Below are positions 18,253 to 26,024 of a stretch of DNA of 64,000 nucleotides, in pieces. Origin of the DNA: JANXLO01 sp038231295 (GTDB lineage: Bacteria > Armatimonadota > Chthonomonadetes > Chthonomonadales > Chthonomonadaceae); NCBI GenBank assembly GCA_038231295.1, contig JBBRLP010000011.1, forward strand, positions 5,285-69,284, written 5' to 3'. The stretch's first letter is position 1. Each line of letters begins with the position of its first letter. The position numbers and the translations under genes were made by a program. Below the pieces are notes generated by a model. That model ran no database searches. It worked only from the letters and a program-made list of their open reading frames with translations, and was not told where the DNA came from.

Positions 18253-19074
18253 TTACTCTTTCTCGATGAGAAAACAGAGTTCGTTGGGGAACAGGCAGCG
18301 CTGGAATGTCCAGGATTCCGACTGCATCAGTTCGCGAAACCAGCCCTCGTAATACTCTGCCATGCCTTTGCCGCGTCCGCTCAGGCTCTTCGTCGGGAAC
18401 GAAACCAGGACATAGCGGGTGTTCAGCCCGCGCAGCCAGGCACCTGCCGTTCCCTTCTCCGTCTGCTCCAACACCGGTAGAAACTTGAGCACCAGCGCGA
18501 CATCAGCAGTGGACGGCGGCGGCAGAGCAGAGTCCTGTACCTCCGCACGACCCTCCACCCCAAGACACAAAAAAAAGTCGTTCAGGAAATCCATCATATC
18601 CGCATACAGGTCTGAAGCAGTGTACCGTATACGAGGATTCTGCGCGAAGGGCATCCAGGGCAACGCCAGCGGATTCAGGCCGCAGGCGACATCTAAAACG
18701 GAATGGACCGCAGGTATGTCTGCCAGAGCGGTAGAATAGAAGGCGTCCAGATACGGCAGACGTTCGCGAGTAGAGGCATGTTCCCCCATCATTGTCCGGC
18801 AGACCGTTCGAATCTCCTCTGAGTTGGCGGCAGCACGCAGTTCTGCCAGCCGACGGTCGTAGCGGGGGGTGCTGTCCAGATAGGCTCCCGCTATCTGATG
18901 CAGCGTATTCTTCGTCTCCTTGATCGCCTCTTTCAGACTGCGCCGTTTCGCCAGTTCGCACCCGCCGAGCCTCCGAATCAGGTCCGGGCTGACATGGCGA
19001 TATTTGGCGCTCTCCTGCACCGCCACTGCGAGTTCTTCCAACAGTTCGCCTGTCTCGTCCTTCATACTCCTCAT
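18253..19074 (-). CDS. FmrO-family 16S rRNA (guanine-1405-N7)-methyltransferase-like protein
   Basis: A 273-residue SAM methyltransferase. The SAM-binding motif LDVACGLNPLALPWM (127-141), the post-motif VLKFLPVLEQ (195-204) and VSFPTKSLSGRGKGM (224-238) are the diagnostic blocks of the ArmA/RmtB/Sgm group. The N-terminal helical region (1-100) also has the family's layout. Known members methylate N7 of G1405 in the ribosomal A site and block 4,6-disubstituted deoxystreptamine aminoglycosides. They are typically 250-280 aa, as here. No mobile element or antibiotic cluster adjoins; it heads a MTase-PHP-lipid-kinase operon. Whether it confers resistance or has a housekeeping role is unknown. ATG at 19074 has GAGG 4 bp upstream; ATG at 19065 is an alternative. 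Confidence 0.85.
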   Translation of the reverse strand: MRSMKDETGELLEELAVAVQESAKYRHVSPDLIRRLGGCELAKRRSLKEAIKETKNTLHQIAGAYLDSTPRYDRRLAELRAAANSEEIRTVCRTMMGEHASTRERLPYLDAFYSTALADIPAVHSVLDVACGLNPLALPWMPFAQNPRIRYTASDLYADMMDFLNDFFLCLGVEGRAEVQDSALPPPSTADVALVLKFLPVLEQTEKGTAGAWLRGLNTRYVLVSFPTKSLSGRGKGMAEYYEGWFRELMQSESWTFQRCLFPNELCFLIEKE

Positions 19075-19325
19075 TGTACCTCAGCGCCCGCTTCCCAGGT
19101 CAAAACGCCAGACGACAGGCAAGGCTTCCGAGCGGACAGGAGAACTCTTCCCTCCAAATTCGCCCGTAATCGCTCAGAATTTGCGAAAATGTGCGTCTGC
19201 GGTGGGCAAGCAGAGAGGGATTGTGGTACAATGCGGTCACTGATGGCGGTAGAAACGTCTGCCCGCTGTGTGCGTTCCCGGCCCTCGGTCGTCTATCCCT
19301 TCTGGAAAGTGAGACAATCAAAATC
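19075..19325. other. Divergent intergenic region
   Basis: Lies between the minus-strand methyltransferase and the plus-strand hydroxylase and should hold both promoters. A TACAAT at 19227-19232 (+) is a possible -10 box, but the -35 is poor. No gene is seen. Confidence 0.4.
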
Positions 19326-20078
19326 GTGACATCGCTCCTCCTACAGATTATTTCGGGCCTCGGCTGGGTCTGTTACGGCAGTTTTTACGAGTGGTTTCTG
19401 CATAAATACTGGATGCATACCCCCCGCACTCCCAAAGAGGCGTTCCGGGGACACACCATTGTCCATCATGGACTCTATAAAGGGGATCAGAGCTACTTTG
19501 TCCCTGAAGACGAGCATCCGACGCATATCCTCCTGAAGCCTTATGCCCTGCCCGTGATTGTCCTGATGCACATTCCCATCATGCTGCTGATCGAGCATTT
19601 CATCCCACACACGTTTATCGGAGGCTTGACGGCGACCATTCTCTACTTTGTCATCTACGAGTACATGCACTGGAATATGCACGTGCCGCGTGGTCATTTC
19701 GTAGAGCGCTTCCGCTGGTTCCAGTTCCTCCGCAAACACCACCACCTGCACCATAAGTATTTCCAGAAGAACTTCTGCGTACTGGTTCCGCTGGCGGATG
19801 CCGTGTTCGGAACCCTGATTACGGATGCCAGTATCGCCCGCAAGAAGGCGGAGCGCGAAGCGGCCATCGCGAACGGCCAGATCGTTGAAGAGCGCAATCG
19901 TCCGCGCCGCGCCGAGCGTGAGGCCCGGCAGGTTCGCTCTGCCACCCATTCCCTGAGTGAGAACGCAACAGACGGTGAAAAAGCCCGCCCGCAGCGCACG
20001 AAGGAGAGCCGCCGCGACCGCCGCATCCGTGAAGTCCGGGCGATGCAGCAGACCTTCAAGCCGCGCCGCAGCCGCTAA
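19326..20078 (+). CDS. Fatty-acid hydroxylase / sterol-desaturase superfamily membrane protein
   Basis: A membrane di-iron oxygenase-type protein of about 250 residues. Histidine clusters expected of the superfamily are present: HKYWMH (26-31), HTIVHH (43-48), HWNMH (115-119) and the terminal HHHLHHKYF (138-146). At least two hydrophobic spans (about 1-22, 72-112) place the active site at the cytosolic face. Likely reaction: O2-dependent hydroxylation of a lipid such as a fatty acid or carotenoid. The C-terminal 80 residues are a highly basic tail absent from most relatives. The GTG at 19326 gives a normal N-terminus; a longer frame to 19191 would add 45 residues of poor membrane-protein character. 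The start is uncertain. Confidence 0.75.
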   Translation: MTSLLLQIISGLGWVCYGSFYEWFLHKYWMHTPRTPKEAFRGHTIVHHGLYKGDQSYFVPEDEHPTHILLKPYALPVIVLMHIPIMLLIEHFIPHTFIGGLTATILYFVIYEYMHWNMHVPRGHFVERFRWFQFLRKHHHLHHKYFQKNFCVLVPLADAVFGTLITDASIARKKAEREAAIANGQIVEERNRPRRAEREARQVRSATHSLSENATDGEKARPQRTKESRRDRRIREVRAMQQTFKPRRSR

Positions 20079-20093
20079 TCCGGCCTGCTCCTC

Positions 20094-21650
20094 TTGTCCA
20101 CAGTGATTACACCGACAGCAAACAGCCCTGACCGCCATGCGCTCCGATTCACCCTGAGTATCGGACTGCTGGCGGTCATTGTGCGTCTCGTTCTCGCCTG
20201 GCGAACGCACTCCACCGGAGAAGACGCCCTTATCACCCTGCGCTATGCCGAGAACATCGCGTCCGGTCAGGGGTTCGTTTTCAATCCCGGAGCGCGAGTC
20301 CTGGGAAGTACAACGCCCCTCTACACCCTACTGCTCGCCCTCTTTGCCTTCCTCCGCCTCGACGCCCTGACCTGCGGCAAGGTAGTCAACATTCTGGCGG
20401 ATGGCGGGACCTGCGTCCTGATAGCGCGTCTGCTCGCCCGTCCGGAGATCAACCACCCGCATGCCGGACGCATCGCTGCACTGCTCTATGCCTTTACCTC
20501 CACCCCGATCAGCGTCAGCATCGGCGGGATGGAAACCGGACTGGTCACCTGCGTCAGTTTCAGTCTGATCTATGCCTATGTCGCCTCAAATTCCCGCGCC
20601 CTCTATGTGCTGGGGGCGATCCTGTATCTGCTCCGAATAGACGGTCTGCTGCTCTTCGGTATTCTCGCGGCAGGACTTGCCCTCCGTCAGGGTCGGATTC
20701 CGCGCACGGAACTGCTCATCGCGCTCGCCATTGCCCTGCCCTGGACGCAGTTTGCGCTCTGGTATTTCGGCTCTCCCATTCCCGCGTCTCTCATCGCCAA
20801 GGTGGTCGCCTACGGGCAGGGGGGCCGGGTCTCTCTCACCGTTCTGCCACCGATGCCCGCGAACCGCGAGGCTTTCGCAGTGCAGTTCGTGCGGGGCGGC
20901 AGTCAGAAAATCCTGTCTCTGCTGCTTCTCTTCGGCGCAGGCAGCATCTTCGCCGCCGCCTACCGAGCTTTCAGGGCAAAGCCTCTGCCCCCTGAATCCC
21001 CCGCACCATTCGCCGCCGTACAGGGTCGGCTCGCTCTGCCGCTCCTCTGGCTCTTGCTCTACTACACGGCGATGCTCACTTCGCGGGTTCCAGCGTTTGG
21101 CTGGTATTTTCTGCCGCCCTGGCCTCTCGTTATGGCGACTGCGGGCCTCGGCGCGGAGGGTTTTATTGCTCTACTCGCTTCGCGCCTGCCCTCCGAGCGT
21201 CAGCAGTCTCTCTTCCATCTCGGCTGGGCTACCCTTTACAGCCTGGTCTACGGCTTCGGCTTCGTGCATCTGCCTGCGATCCAATCAGAAATTAGCCTTC
21301 GCCAGCGCCAGGACGACGGATTGCGCCGAACCATCGGTCTCTGGCTGCGTGACCATTCCCGCCCAAGTGAGCGTGTCCTGCTAGAACCCATTGGCTATAT
21401 TGGCTACTACTCGCGCCTGCCCATCCTCGACAGCATTGGCCTCGTCTCCCCGGAAGTCCTCCCCTCTTACCGTACCGCCAACCCTCTTGCCGATATGGTC
21501 ACCCGCCTGCGACCGGAATGGCTCTGCCTCCGCCAGAACGAAACCGCCATCCTCGGCTCCCGTAACACCGGAGGCTACACCCTGGCGCGTACTTTCACCA
21601 CTCCCGAAACCGACACCCTTTTCCTGCTCTATCATCGTGTATCACCGTGA
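20094..21650 (+). CDS. Polytopic membrane protein, probable GT-C-type glycosyltransferase
   Basis: An approximately 518-residue protein with about ten transmembrane segments and a soluble C-terminal part (about 420-518). The first loop contains EDALITLRYAENIASGQGFV followed by NPGARVLGSTTPLYTLLLA. Its acidic residues and pattern recall lipid-phosphate-sugar-dependent GT-C enzymes of the PMT/ArnT or mycobacterial AftB type. Function is inferred from this pattern and topology only. It lies 15 bp after the hydroxylase stop, so co-transcription is likely. The start is TTG at 20094 or GTG at 20103; neither has a clear ribosome site. Confidence 0.65.
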   Translation: MSTVITPTANSPDRHALRFTLSIGLLAVIVRLVLAWRTHSTGEDALITLRYAENIASGQGFVFNPGARVLGSTTPLYTLLLALFAFLRLDALTCGKVVNILADGGTCVLIARLLARPEINHPHAGRIAALLYAFTSTPISVSIGGMETGLVTCVSFSLIYAYVASNSRALYVLGAILYLLRIDGLLLFGILAAGLALRQGRIPRTELLIALAIALPWTQFALWYFGSPIPASLIAKVVAYGQGGRVSLTVLPPMPANREAFAVQFVRGGSQKILSLLLLFGAGSIFAAAYRAFRAKPLPPESPAPFAAVQGRLALPLLWLLLYYTAMLTSRVPAFGWYFLPPWPLVMATAGLGAEGFIALLASRLPSERQQSLFHLGWATLYSLVYGFGFVHLPAIQSEISLRQRQDDGLRRTIGLWLRDHSRPSERVLLEPIGYIGYYSRLPILDSIGLVSPEVLPSYRTANPLADMVTRLRPEWLCLRQNETAILGSRNTGGYTLARTFTTPETDTLFLLYHRVSP

Positions 21651-21671
21651 AGGGTTCTGTACTGCATATCG

Positions 21672-22208
21672 TCATTTTTCCAGTACACGGCTTGCCATGA
21701 GGAGGGCAGCGATAGTCTTGGCGTCAGTAAACTCTCCGGCGAGGACACGGCTTTCGATCTCGGTCAGGGGGATTTCGATGAGTTCGATGTTCTCGCCTTC
21801 ATCGAAGTTGGTCTGGCCGGGTGTCAGTCCGGTGGCGAGGTAGGCGTACATCAGTTCGGTAGAGTAGCCGGGGGCGAGGTAGGCGGTATAGAGCGGACGC
21901 AGTTCGGCGGCGCGGTAGCCCGTCTCCTCTTCGAGTTCGCGCAGGGCACAGGCGTGGGGGTCTTCGCCCTTTTCGCGAGTGCCTGCGGGAACCTCCAGCA
22001 AGACCTGACCGGCGGGCAGGCGGAACTGCCGCACCAACAGCACCATGCCATCGTCGCGCACCGGAACGATGCAGACCGCGCCCGGATGCGCCACGACTTC
22101 GCGCTTCGACTCGTGTCCGTCCGGCAGGCGCACTTTGTCCACCCGCAGATGCACCACCTTGCCGCTGTAGATCGTCTCGCTCCCGATAACCGTCTCCGTA
22201 AGTTCCAT
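21672..22208 (-). CDS. Nudix hydrolase, ADP-ribose pyrophosphatase type
   Basis: A 178-residue Nudix protein. The Nudix box is complete: GTREKGEDPHACALRELEEE followed by TGY, i.e. G-x5-E-x7-R-E-x-x-E-E-x-G. Upstream VVAHPGAVCIVPVRDDGMV and the length match ADP-ribose pyrophosphatases (NudF-like), which hydrolyse ADP-ribose and similar nucleoside diphosphate derivatives in the cytosol. It converges on the GT-C-like gene with a 21-bp gap and is divergent from the secreted pair at 22386. No operon partner. Confidence 0.9.
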   Translation of the reverse strand: MELTETVIGSETIYSGKVVHLRVDKVRLPDGHESKREVVAHPGAVCIVPVRDDGMVLLVRQFRLPAGQVLLEVPAGTREKGEDPHACALRELEEETGYRAAELRPLYTAYLAPGYSTELMYAYLATGLTPGQTNFDEGENIELIEIPLTEIESRVLAGEFTDAKTIAALLMASRVLEK

Positions 22209-22331
22209 GCTTCCCTCTCACCTTCCGTCACATCCCAGCCGCGAAGTCGTTTTTTAGGATAGGTCATCCCGCTCCGCTGCGTACCATGCACGTTCGGAAC
22301 ATGAGTGAAAGAATCCTGCCGACTGCCCGTT

Positions 22332-22360
22332 TTGACAGGACGCCTTTCGCGTGGTAAAAT
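22332..22360 (+). promoter_or_regulatory. Sigma70-type promoter for the secreted-protein pair
   Basis: A perfect TTGACA (22332-22337) and TAAAAT (22355-22360) are separated by 17 bp. The TTG start codon at 22386 has AGGAGGA about 8 bp upstream, so the 5' leader is short. Confidence 0.8.
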
Positions 22361-22385
22361 GACTTGAACTCAGGAGGAATCTACC

Positions 22386-23450
22386 TTGTCCATACTATTG
22401 ACACCTCGCGTCCGCACGGTTTCGCAAGCAGGCGCGATGTTGGTCTGCACTGGCCTGCTGTGGCTCGTCAGTTCCGCACACGCGCAGACCGCTGCGAAAC
22501 CAAAGCCGACGCTTGCCCCAAAACCCACACTGACTGCCGAGCCTGCTTCCAGCCATCTCGCCTACAGTTTCAAAGCCGGAGACAAACGCCGCTACAAACT
22601 CGCTGCTTTCTTCGTCGGACATTTCCCCCCGATAGCCCTCGAAGGCAACCCGCCTGCCAACCTCGAAGCCGACATCCTTTACATCATGACCGTGAAAAAA
22701 GTGGATGCAAAGGGCGCGGAAGTGGAGTTCGTCGCAGACAACGCCGAAGTCTATCTGCTGGAGAAAGACCCTGGCCCGAACGTTGTGGTGAAAGAGGACG
22801 ATAAAATTCCTGTACCGGTCTCGCTGGAGCAGATACAGAAGGCGCTCAATGTCACCGCGCTGATTCAGCCCAACGGAACGGTCGCGACCGTCAACGGAGG
22901 CGGCGACAACCCGATCAAAGTGGACATCGGCTTCGACCTCCGCAAGATGTTCCTCACCATCCTGCCCGTCATCTTCCCCGCCAAACCGGTCAAGACTGGC
23001 GATTCCTGGACATTCGACGACGGCGTTCTGGGCAAGAAAGCCGGAGCGACTACCTATAAGGCGCAGTTGGAACGGCCGGACAGCAGCAAACCGAGCCTCG
23101 TCCGCGTGACGCAGAGCGGTCAGACCCTCATTGACAACAAACTGGACAAAGAGGGAAATTCGACGGACAAGCCCGCCGATCAGGTCGGAACGCTGACCGG
23201 AAAAGTGACCGCCGAAGGGACCGTGCAGTTCTCAGCCGTGAAAGCGCCGGATGGCCGCACCGTGCAGGTCACCGAGAGCCGTCTCAATATGGTCGCCCTG
23301 CTGAAGCGCGTTCTGCCCGACCCCGCCGCTCCCGGCAAAACCAGTGAAACGAACATAGATGTCAAAGCCCGCCTCGTGGTGAAGGTGGACAACACCCCGC
23401 AGAAGACCGCTGCGATCCCGGCAGTTTCCGGCGCAACGAAGGAGAAATAG
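22386..23450 (+). CDS. Secreted protein of unknown function
   Basis: A 354-residue exported protein with a signal peptide ending at about SSAHAQ (residue 35). It has a Lys/Pro-rich linker and then a beta-rich body. A start motif AYSFKAGDKRRYKL and a later VKTGDSWTFDD resemble parts of the next gene's product (LRMKFKQGETSKYQTN and VKPGDTWSSV), so the two are distant paralogues. No catalytic motif is recognised. The start codon is TTG, chosen because of the strong AGGAGGA ribosome site. The next gene begins 3 bp after the stop; both form an operon from the promoter at 22332. Confidence 0.8.
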   Translation: MSILLTPRVRTVSQAGAMLVCTGLLWLVSSAHAQTAAKPKPTLAPKPTLTAEPASSHLAYSFKAGDKRRYKLAAFFVGHFPPIALEGNPPANLEADILYIMTVKKVDAKGAEVEFVADNAEVYLLEKDPGPNVVVKEDDKIPVPVSLEQIQKALNVTALIQPNGTVATVNGGGDNPIKVDIGFDLRKMFLTILPVIFPAKPVKTGDSWTFDDGVLGKKAGATTYKAQLERPDSSKPSLVRVTQSGQTLIDNKLDKEGNSTDKPADQVGTLTGKVTAEGTVQFSAVKAPDGRTVQVTESRLNMVALLKRVLPDPAAPGKTSETNIDVKARLVVKVDNTPQKTAAIPAVSGATKEK

Positions 23451-23452
23451 GA

Positions 23453-24364
23453 ATGCATCGTAAGCGGATTCAACGCACTCTTCCCCGACTGACGGCGGGT
23501 CTTCTGCTCGCGGCTCTGCCCCTCCTCGCCACGGCAGGTCAGGGCGGAAGCGGCCCCGTCACCCTGCGAATGAAGTTCAAGCAGGGGGAGACCAGCAAAT
23601 ATCAGACCAATATGTCCGTCACTATGGCGGGCATGGGTGGCCCCAAAGGCGCTCCGGGCAAAGCGGGCGGCGTTCCCATGCAGCAGATTGCCGTCCTGCA
23701 GCAGTTCAAGACCGACAAACTTCTGCCCGGTGGTGGCGCAGAAGTCGTGGTGACCACGATCAATATGCAGGGTGCGGCAGGCATGGGGTCTACGCCCGTT
23801 CCAAAGCCCGTCACGCTGATTATGGACGCTCGCGGCGGCGTGAAGGTCGCGAAAGCCAGCCAGAGCGCCACAGGCTCGATGATGGGCAGCATGATGGGGG
23901 CAAATCCCCTCGGTCTCCAGCAGGTACCGATGCCCGAAAAGGCTGTCAAGCCGGGGGATACCTGGTCTAGTGTTATGGCGATGCCCGGTATGGGCAGCGG
24001 TTCCGTCAAGGGGCAGTTCGTGAAATACGAGACGGTCGGCAAACACAAGACGGCTCTGCTGCACTATGTGGTGACAATGCCGATCAAGATGATGATGGAT
24101 GCCTCCATGCAGCCGACCACTTCCGCTGCCACTGCTCAGATGACGATGTCCGGCAACATGGTGATGAACGTGGACAACGATGTCGCCTTCACCGATGGCA
24201 AACTGGTGCGCTCCAGCGGCAACGGGACAATGGTCATGACCATCACTTCCAAAGGGGGAATGGGCGTGGCTCCCCCGAAACCCGGAACCGCCGTCAAGCC
24301 CACCGCGCCGAAAGGCATCACCGTCAATACACTGATCACGATGGGAACGACTCTGGTTGATTAA
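23453..24364 (+). CDS. Secreted Met-rich protein of unknown function
   Basis: A 303-residue exported protein with a signal peptide to about residue 29. It is unusually rich in methionine and glycine, e.g. TGSMMGSMMGANP and SSVMAMPGMGSGSV. The layout parallels the upstream product: a KFKQGETSKY opening, a central VKPGDTWSSV and a C-terminal beta region. Met clusters can bind Cu(I), but there is no copper gene beside it, so this stays speculative. Unknown function; paralogue and operon partner of the gene at 22386. Confidence 0.78.
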   Translation: MHRKRIQRTLPRLTAGLLLAALPLLATAGQGGSGPVTLRMKFKQGETSKYQTNMSVTMAGMGGPKGAPGKAGGVPMQQIAVLQQFKTDKLLPGGGAEVVVTTINMQGAAGMGSTPVPKPVTLIMDARGGVKVAKASQSATGSMMGSMMGANPLGLQQVPMPEKAVKPGDTWSSVMAMPGMGSGSVKGQFVKYETVGKHKTALLHYVVTMPIKMMMDASMQPTTSAATAQMTMSGNMVMNVDNDVAFTDGKLVRSSGNGTMVMTITSKGGMGVAPPKPGTAVKPTAPKGITVNTLITMGTTLVD

Positions 24365-24397
24365 CCGGTTCCGGAGGTTGAAAAGCCATCTGGTGTA

Positions 24398-24419
24398 CCC
24401 GGCACAGAAACGTGCCGGG
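24398..24419 (+). terminator. Terminator-like hairpin after the secreted pair
   Basis: An 8-bp perfect GC stem, CCCGGCAC (24398-24405) with GTGCCGGG (24412-24419), loop of 6. No T-run follows, so termination efficiency is doubtful. Confidence 0.45.
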
Positions 24420-24489
24420 CTGGAAAAAGCGGTCGTCCTGCGGACGAAGTTTCGGAAACTCCCGGTTCTCTCGTTGCCTGGCAGTTTGG

Positions 24490-24540
24490 CCGAAGGACGA
24501 TCCGGCGAAGCCGCGTAGCGAGGGGTGTCAACTCTTTGCT
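24490..24540 (-). repeat. Dispersed ~50-bp repeat, copy A
   Basis: Reads CCGAAGGACGATCCGGCGAA...GGGGTGTCAACTCTTTGC on the plus strand. Its reverse complement matches copies B and D (core GTTGACACC ... CGGCGG ... GTCCTTCGG). Intergenic, between the Met-rich secreted gene and the cysteine hydrolase. Confidence 0.7.
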
Positions 24541-24746
24541 GACCACTTGACGGACAACCCACAATGTAACGCATTGCAAACACCGTGCCCGCGAAGCGGC
24601 CACTTGCTTTTTCCAGCGCAGGAGTTCACTCCGGCGAGGACTCGCAGAAGGTAAACCAACCTGGAGCCTCTTGCATTTCTGTCTGAAAGACGTCTGCTTT
24701 TTAATGCCGGTGGTGTTCGACCTCCGGCAGGTTTGAGGGGAGAGAA

Positions 24747-25478
24747 ATGAAGGGGGAGCCTTTGAAAGCAGGGCTGCGGGAATCGTCCGGGCCGTTCCTG
24801 GACTATCTCGAAGTTTGGGAGCAGGGACTAGCGCCAGCCTCGCTGACAAGTCTAATCGAAGAGGCAGGCGGCCCAGAGCATATCGGTCTGTTCTGTGTGG
24901 ATGTCATCAACGGCTTCTGCCATGAGGGGCCGCTGCACAGCGACCGGGTGCGGGGCATCATCGCGCCCATTCAGAGGCTCTTTACGGCGGCGTATGCGGC
25001 AGGCATTCGGCATTTCATTCTGCCGCAGGACACGCACAGCCTGGACGCCGCCGAGTTCGCCGTCTACCCTCCCCACTGTATTCGGAACACGTCGGAATCA
25101 CAGACCGTGCCGGAACTCGCGGTCCTGCCGTTCGCCGATACCTTCCAGATACTCCCCAAAAACGCCGTTCACGCCGCTGCTGGAACCGGGCTGAACGCCT
25201 GGCTCGACGCGCACCCGGAAGTCACCCATTCCGTTGTCGTCGGTGACTGCACGGACATCTGCACCTACCATCTCGCGCTCCACCTGAAATTCCGCGCCAA
25301 TGCCGCCGACCGCCCTGACCCCGTCATTCTCCCCGCCGACTGCGTCAACACCTACGACACCCCGCTTGACATGGCGCAGCGGCTCGGCATCCCTGCCCAC
25401 CCCGGCGACCTCTTCCACACCCTGTTCCTCTACAGCCTCGCCCAGAACGGCATTCGCATCGTCCGCCGCCTCGAATAG
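24747..25478 (+). CDS. Isochorismatase-family cysteine hydrolase, nicotinamidase-like
   Basis: A 243-residue cysteine hydrolase. The catalytic triad is visible: Asp52 in CVDVINGF, Lys138 in ILPKNAVH and Cys172 in VGDCTDICTYHL. A metal-binding DTH (95-97) is as in nicotinamidases. Likely reaction: hydrolysis of nicotinamide to nicotinate (NAD salvage) or of a similar amide. It is about 30 residues longer at the N-terminus than PncA. AGGGGAG lies about 6 bp before the ATG. It converges with a minus-strand sugar transferase across a shared hairpin. Confidence 0.85.
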   Translation: MKGEPLKAGLRESSGPFLDYLEVWEQGLAPASLTSLIEEAGGPEHIGLFCVDVINGFCHEGPLHSDRVRGIIAPIQRLFTAAYAAGIRHFILPQDTHSLDAAEFAVYPPHCIRNTSESQTVPELAVLPFADTFQILPKNAVHAAAGTGLNAWLDAHPEVTHSVVVGDCTDICTYHLALHLKFRANAADRPDPVILPADCVNTYDTPLDMAQRLGIPAHPGDLFHTLFLYSLAQNGIRIVRRLE

Positions 25479-25520
25479 ACTTTCTACGGAACCCTGTACC
25501 GAAACTTCCCAACAAGGCAG

Positions 25521-25547
25521 AAGGGGAGGACAATGTGTCCTCCCCTT
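25521..25547. terminator. Bidirectional terminator-like hairpin
   Basis: A perfect 12-bp stem (AAGGGGAGGACA with TGTCCTCCCCTT) and a 3-base loop lies between two convergent genes. T-runs are lacking on both sides. Confidence 0.6.
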
Positions 25548-25569
25548 CGCATCGAAATGGTGATCGCTA

Positions 25570-25938
25570 TCAGGCGGTGACGCTTTGCAGACGCTCTCCG
25601 GCTTGAACTTCGCCGAGGAGGACGTTCGCCAGGCGCGGGAGGCGGTGCATGTCGGTGTGACGGAGGAAGAAGCCTACCGGGGTTTCGCGCCAGGTACGCC
25701 AGCATTCCGTGCGGAACTCGTAGAGGTAGACGACTTCCCCTTCCCCCTGTTTGCGGCGGTAGGCGCGTTTGATAAACGCCGGTCCGGGCGAAGTCAACAG
25801 AACGAGGGTGCTGACCATGAGGAGCGCGGGGAAATAGACCGCCAGCACGACCAGCGCCAGCAGGCGTGAGGCGATTTGGAAACAGAGAGCCAGAGGGAAC
25901 GCAGGGACGACCGCAGTCGTGTCTTCACCGAGACGCAT
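25570..25938 (-). CDS. Short sugar-transferase-like protein (WcaJ/PglC C-terminal fold)
   Basis: A 122-residue protein that keeps the skeleton of bacterial polyprenyl-phosphate sugar-1-phosphate transferases: a membrane hairpin (about 18-48), then SPGPAFIKRAYR, YLYEFRTECWRTW, VGFFLRHTDMHRLPRLANVL and LGEVQAGERL. These match family motifs but the usual length is 180-230 aa for the minimal PglC type. The Asp-Glu catalytic dyad is not clearly preserved (FRTE instead of the usual KFRTM...DE spacing). It may be a degenerate or regulatory relative. The ATG at 25938 has GGAGG 8 bp upstream; a longer frame to 26058 would overlap ispDF. Last gene of a minus-strand run. Confidence 0.65.
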   Translation of the reverse strand: MRLGEDTTAVVPAFPLALCFQIASRLLALVVLAVYFPALLMVSTLVLLTSPGPAFIKRAYRRKQGEGEVVYLYEFRTECWRTWRETPVGFFLRHTDMHRLPRLANVLLGEVQAGERLQSVTA

Positions 25939-26024
25939 GAAGTGACCTCCAGGAACGAAATTGAATAATGACGAGATGGAGGGGCGAAAGCGCGGCGTCG
26001 TGGCAGGCTCACCCGATACTACTA

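Larger units (their letters stand above)
24365..24746. other. Intergenic region with hairpin and dispersed-repeat copy A
   Basis: No gene is seen. It holds a GC-rich hairpin after the Met-rich gene, one copy of the dispersed repeat (24490-24540), a related fragment at about 24431-24452, and a small inverted repeat near 24705-24731 before the next ribosome site. Confidence 0.6.
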
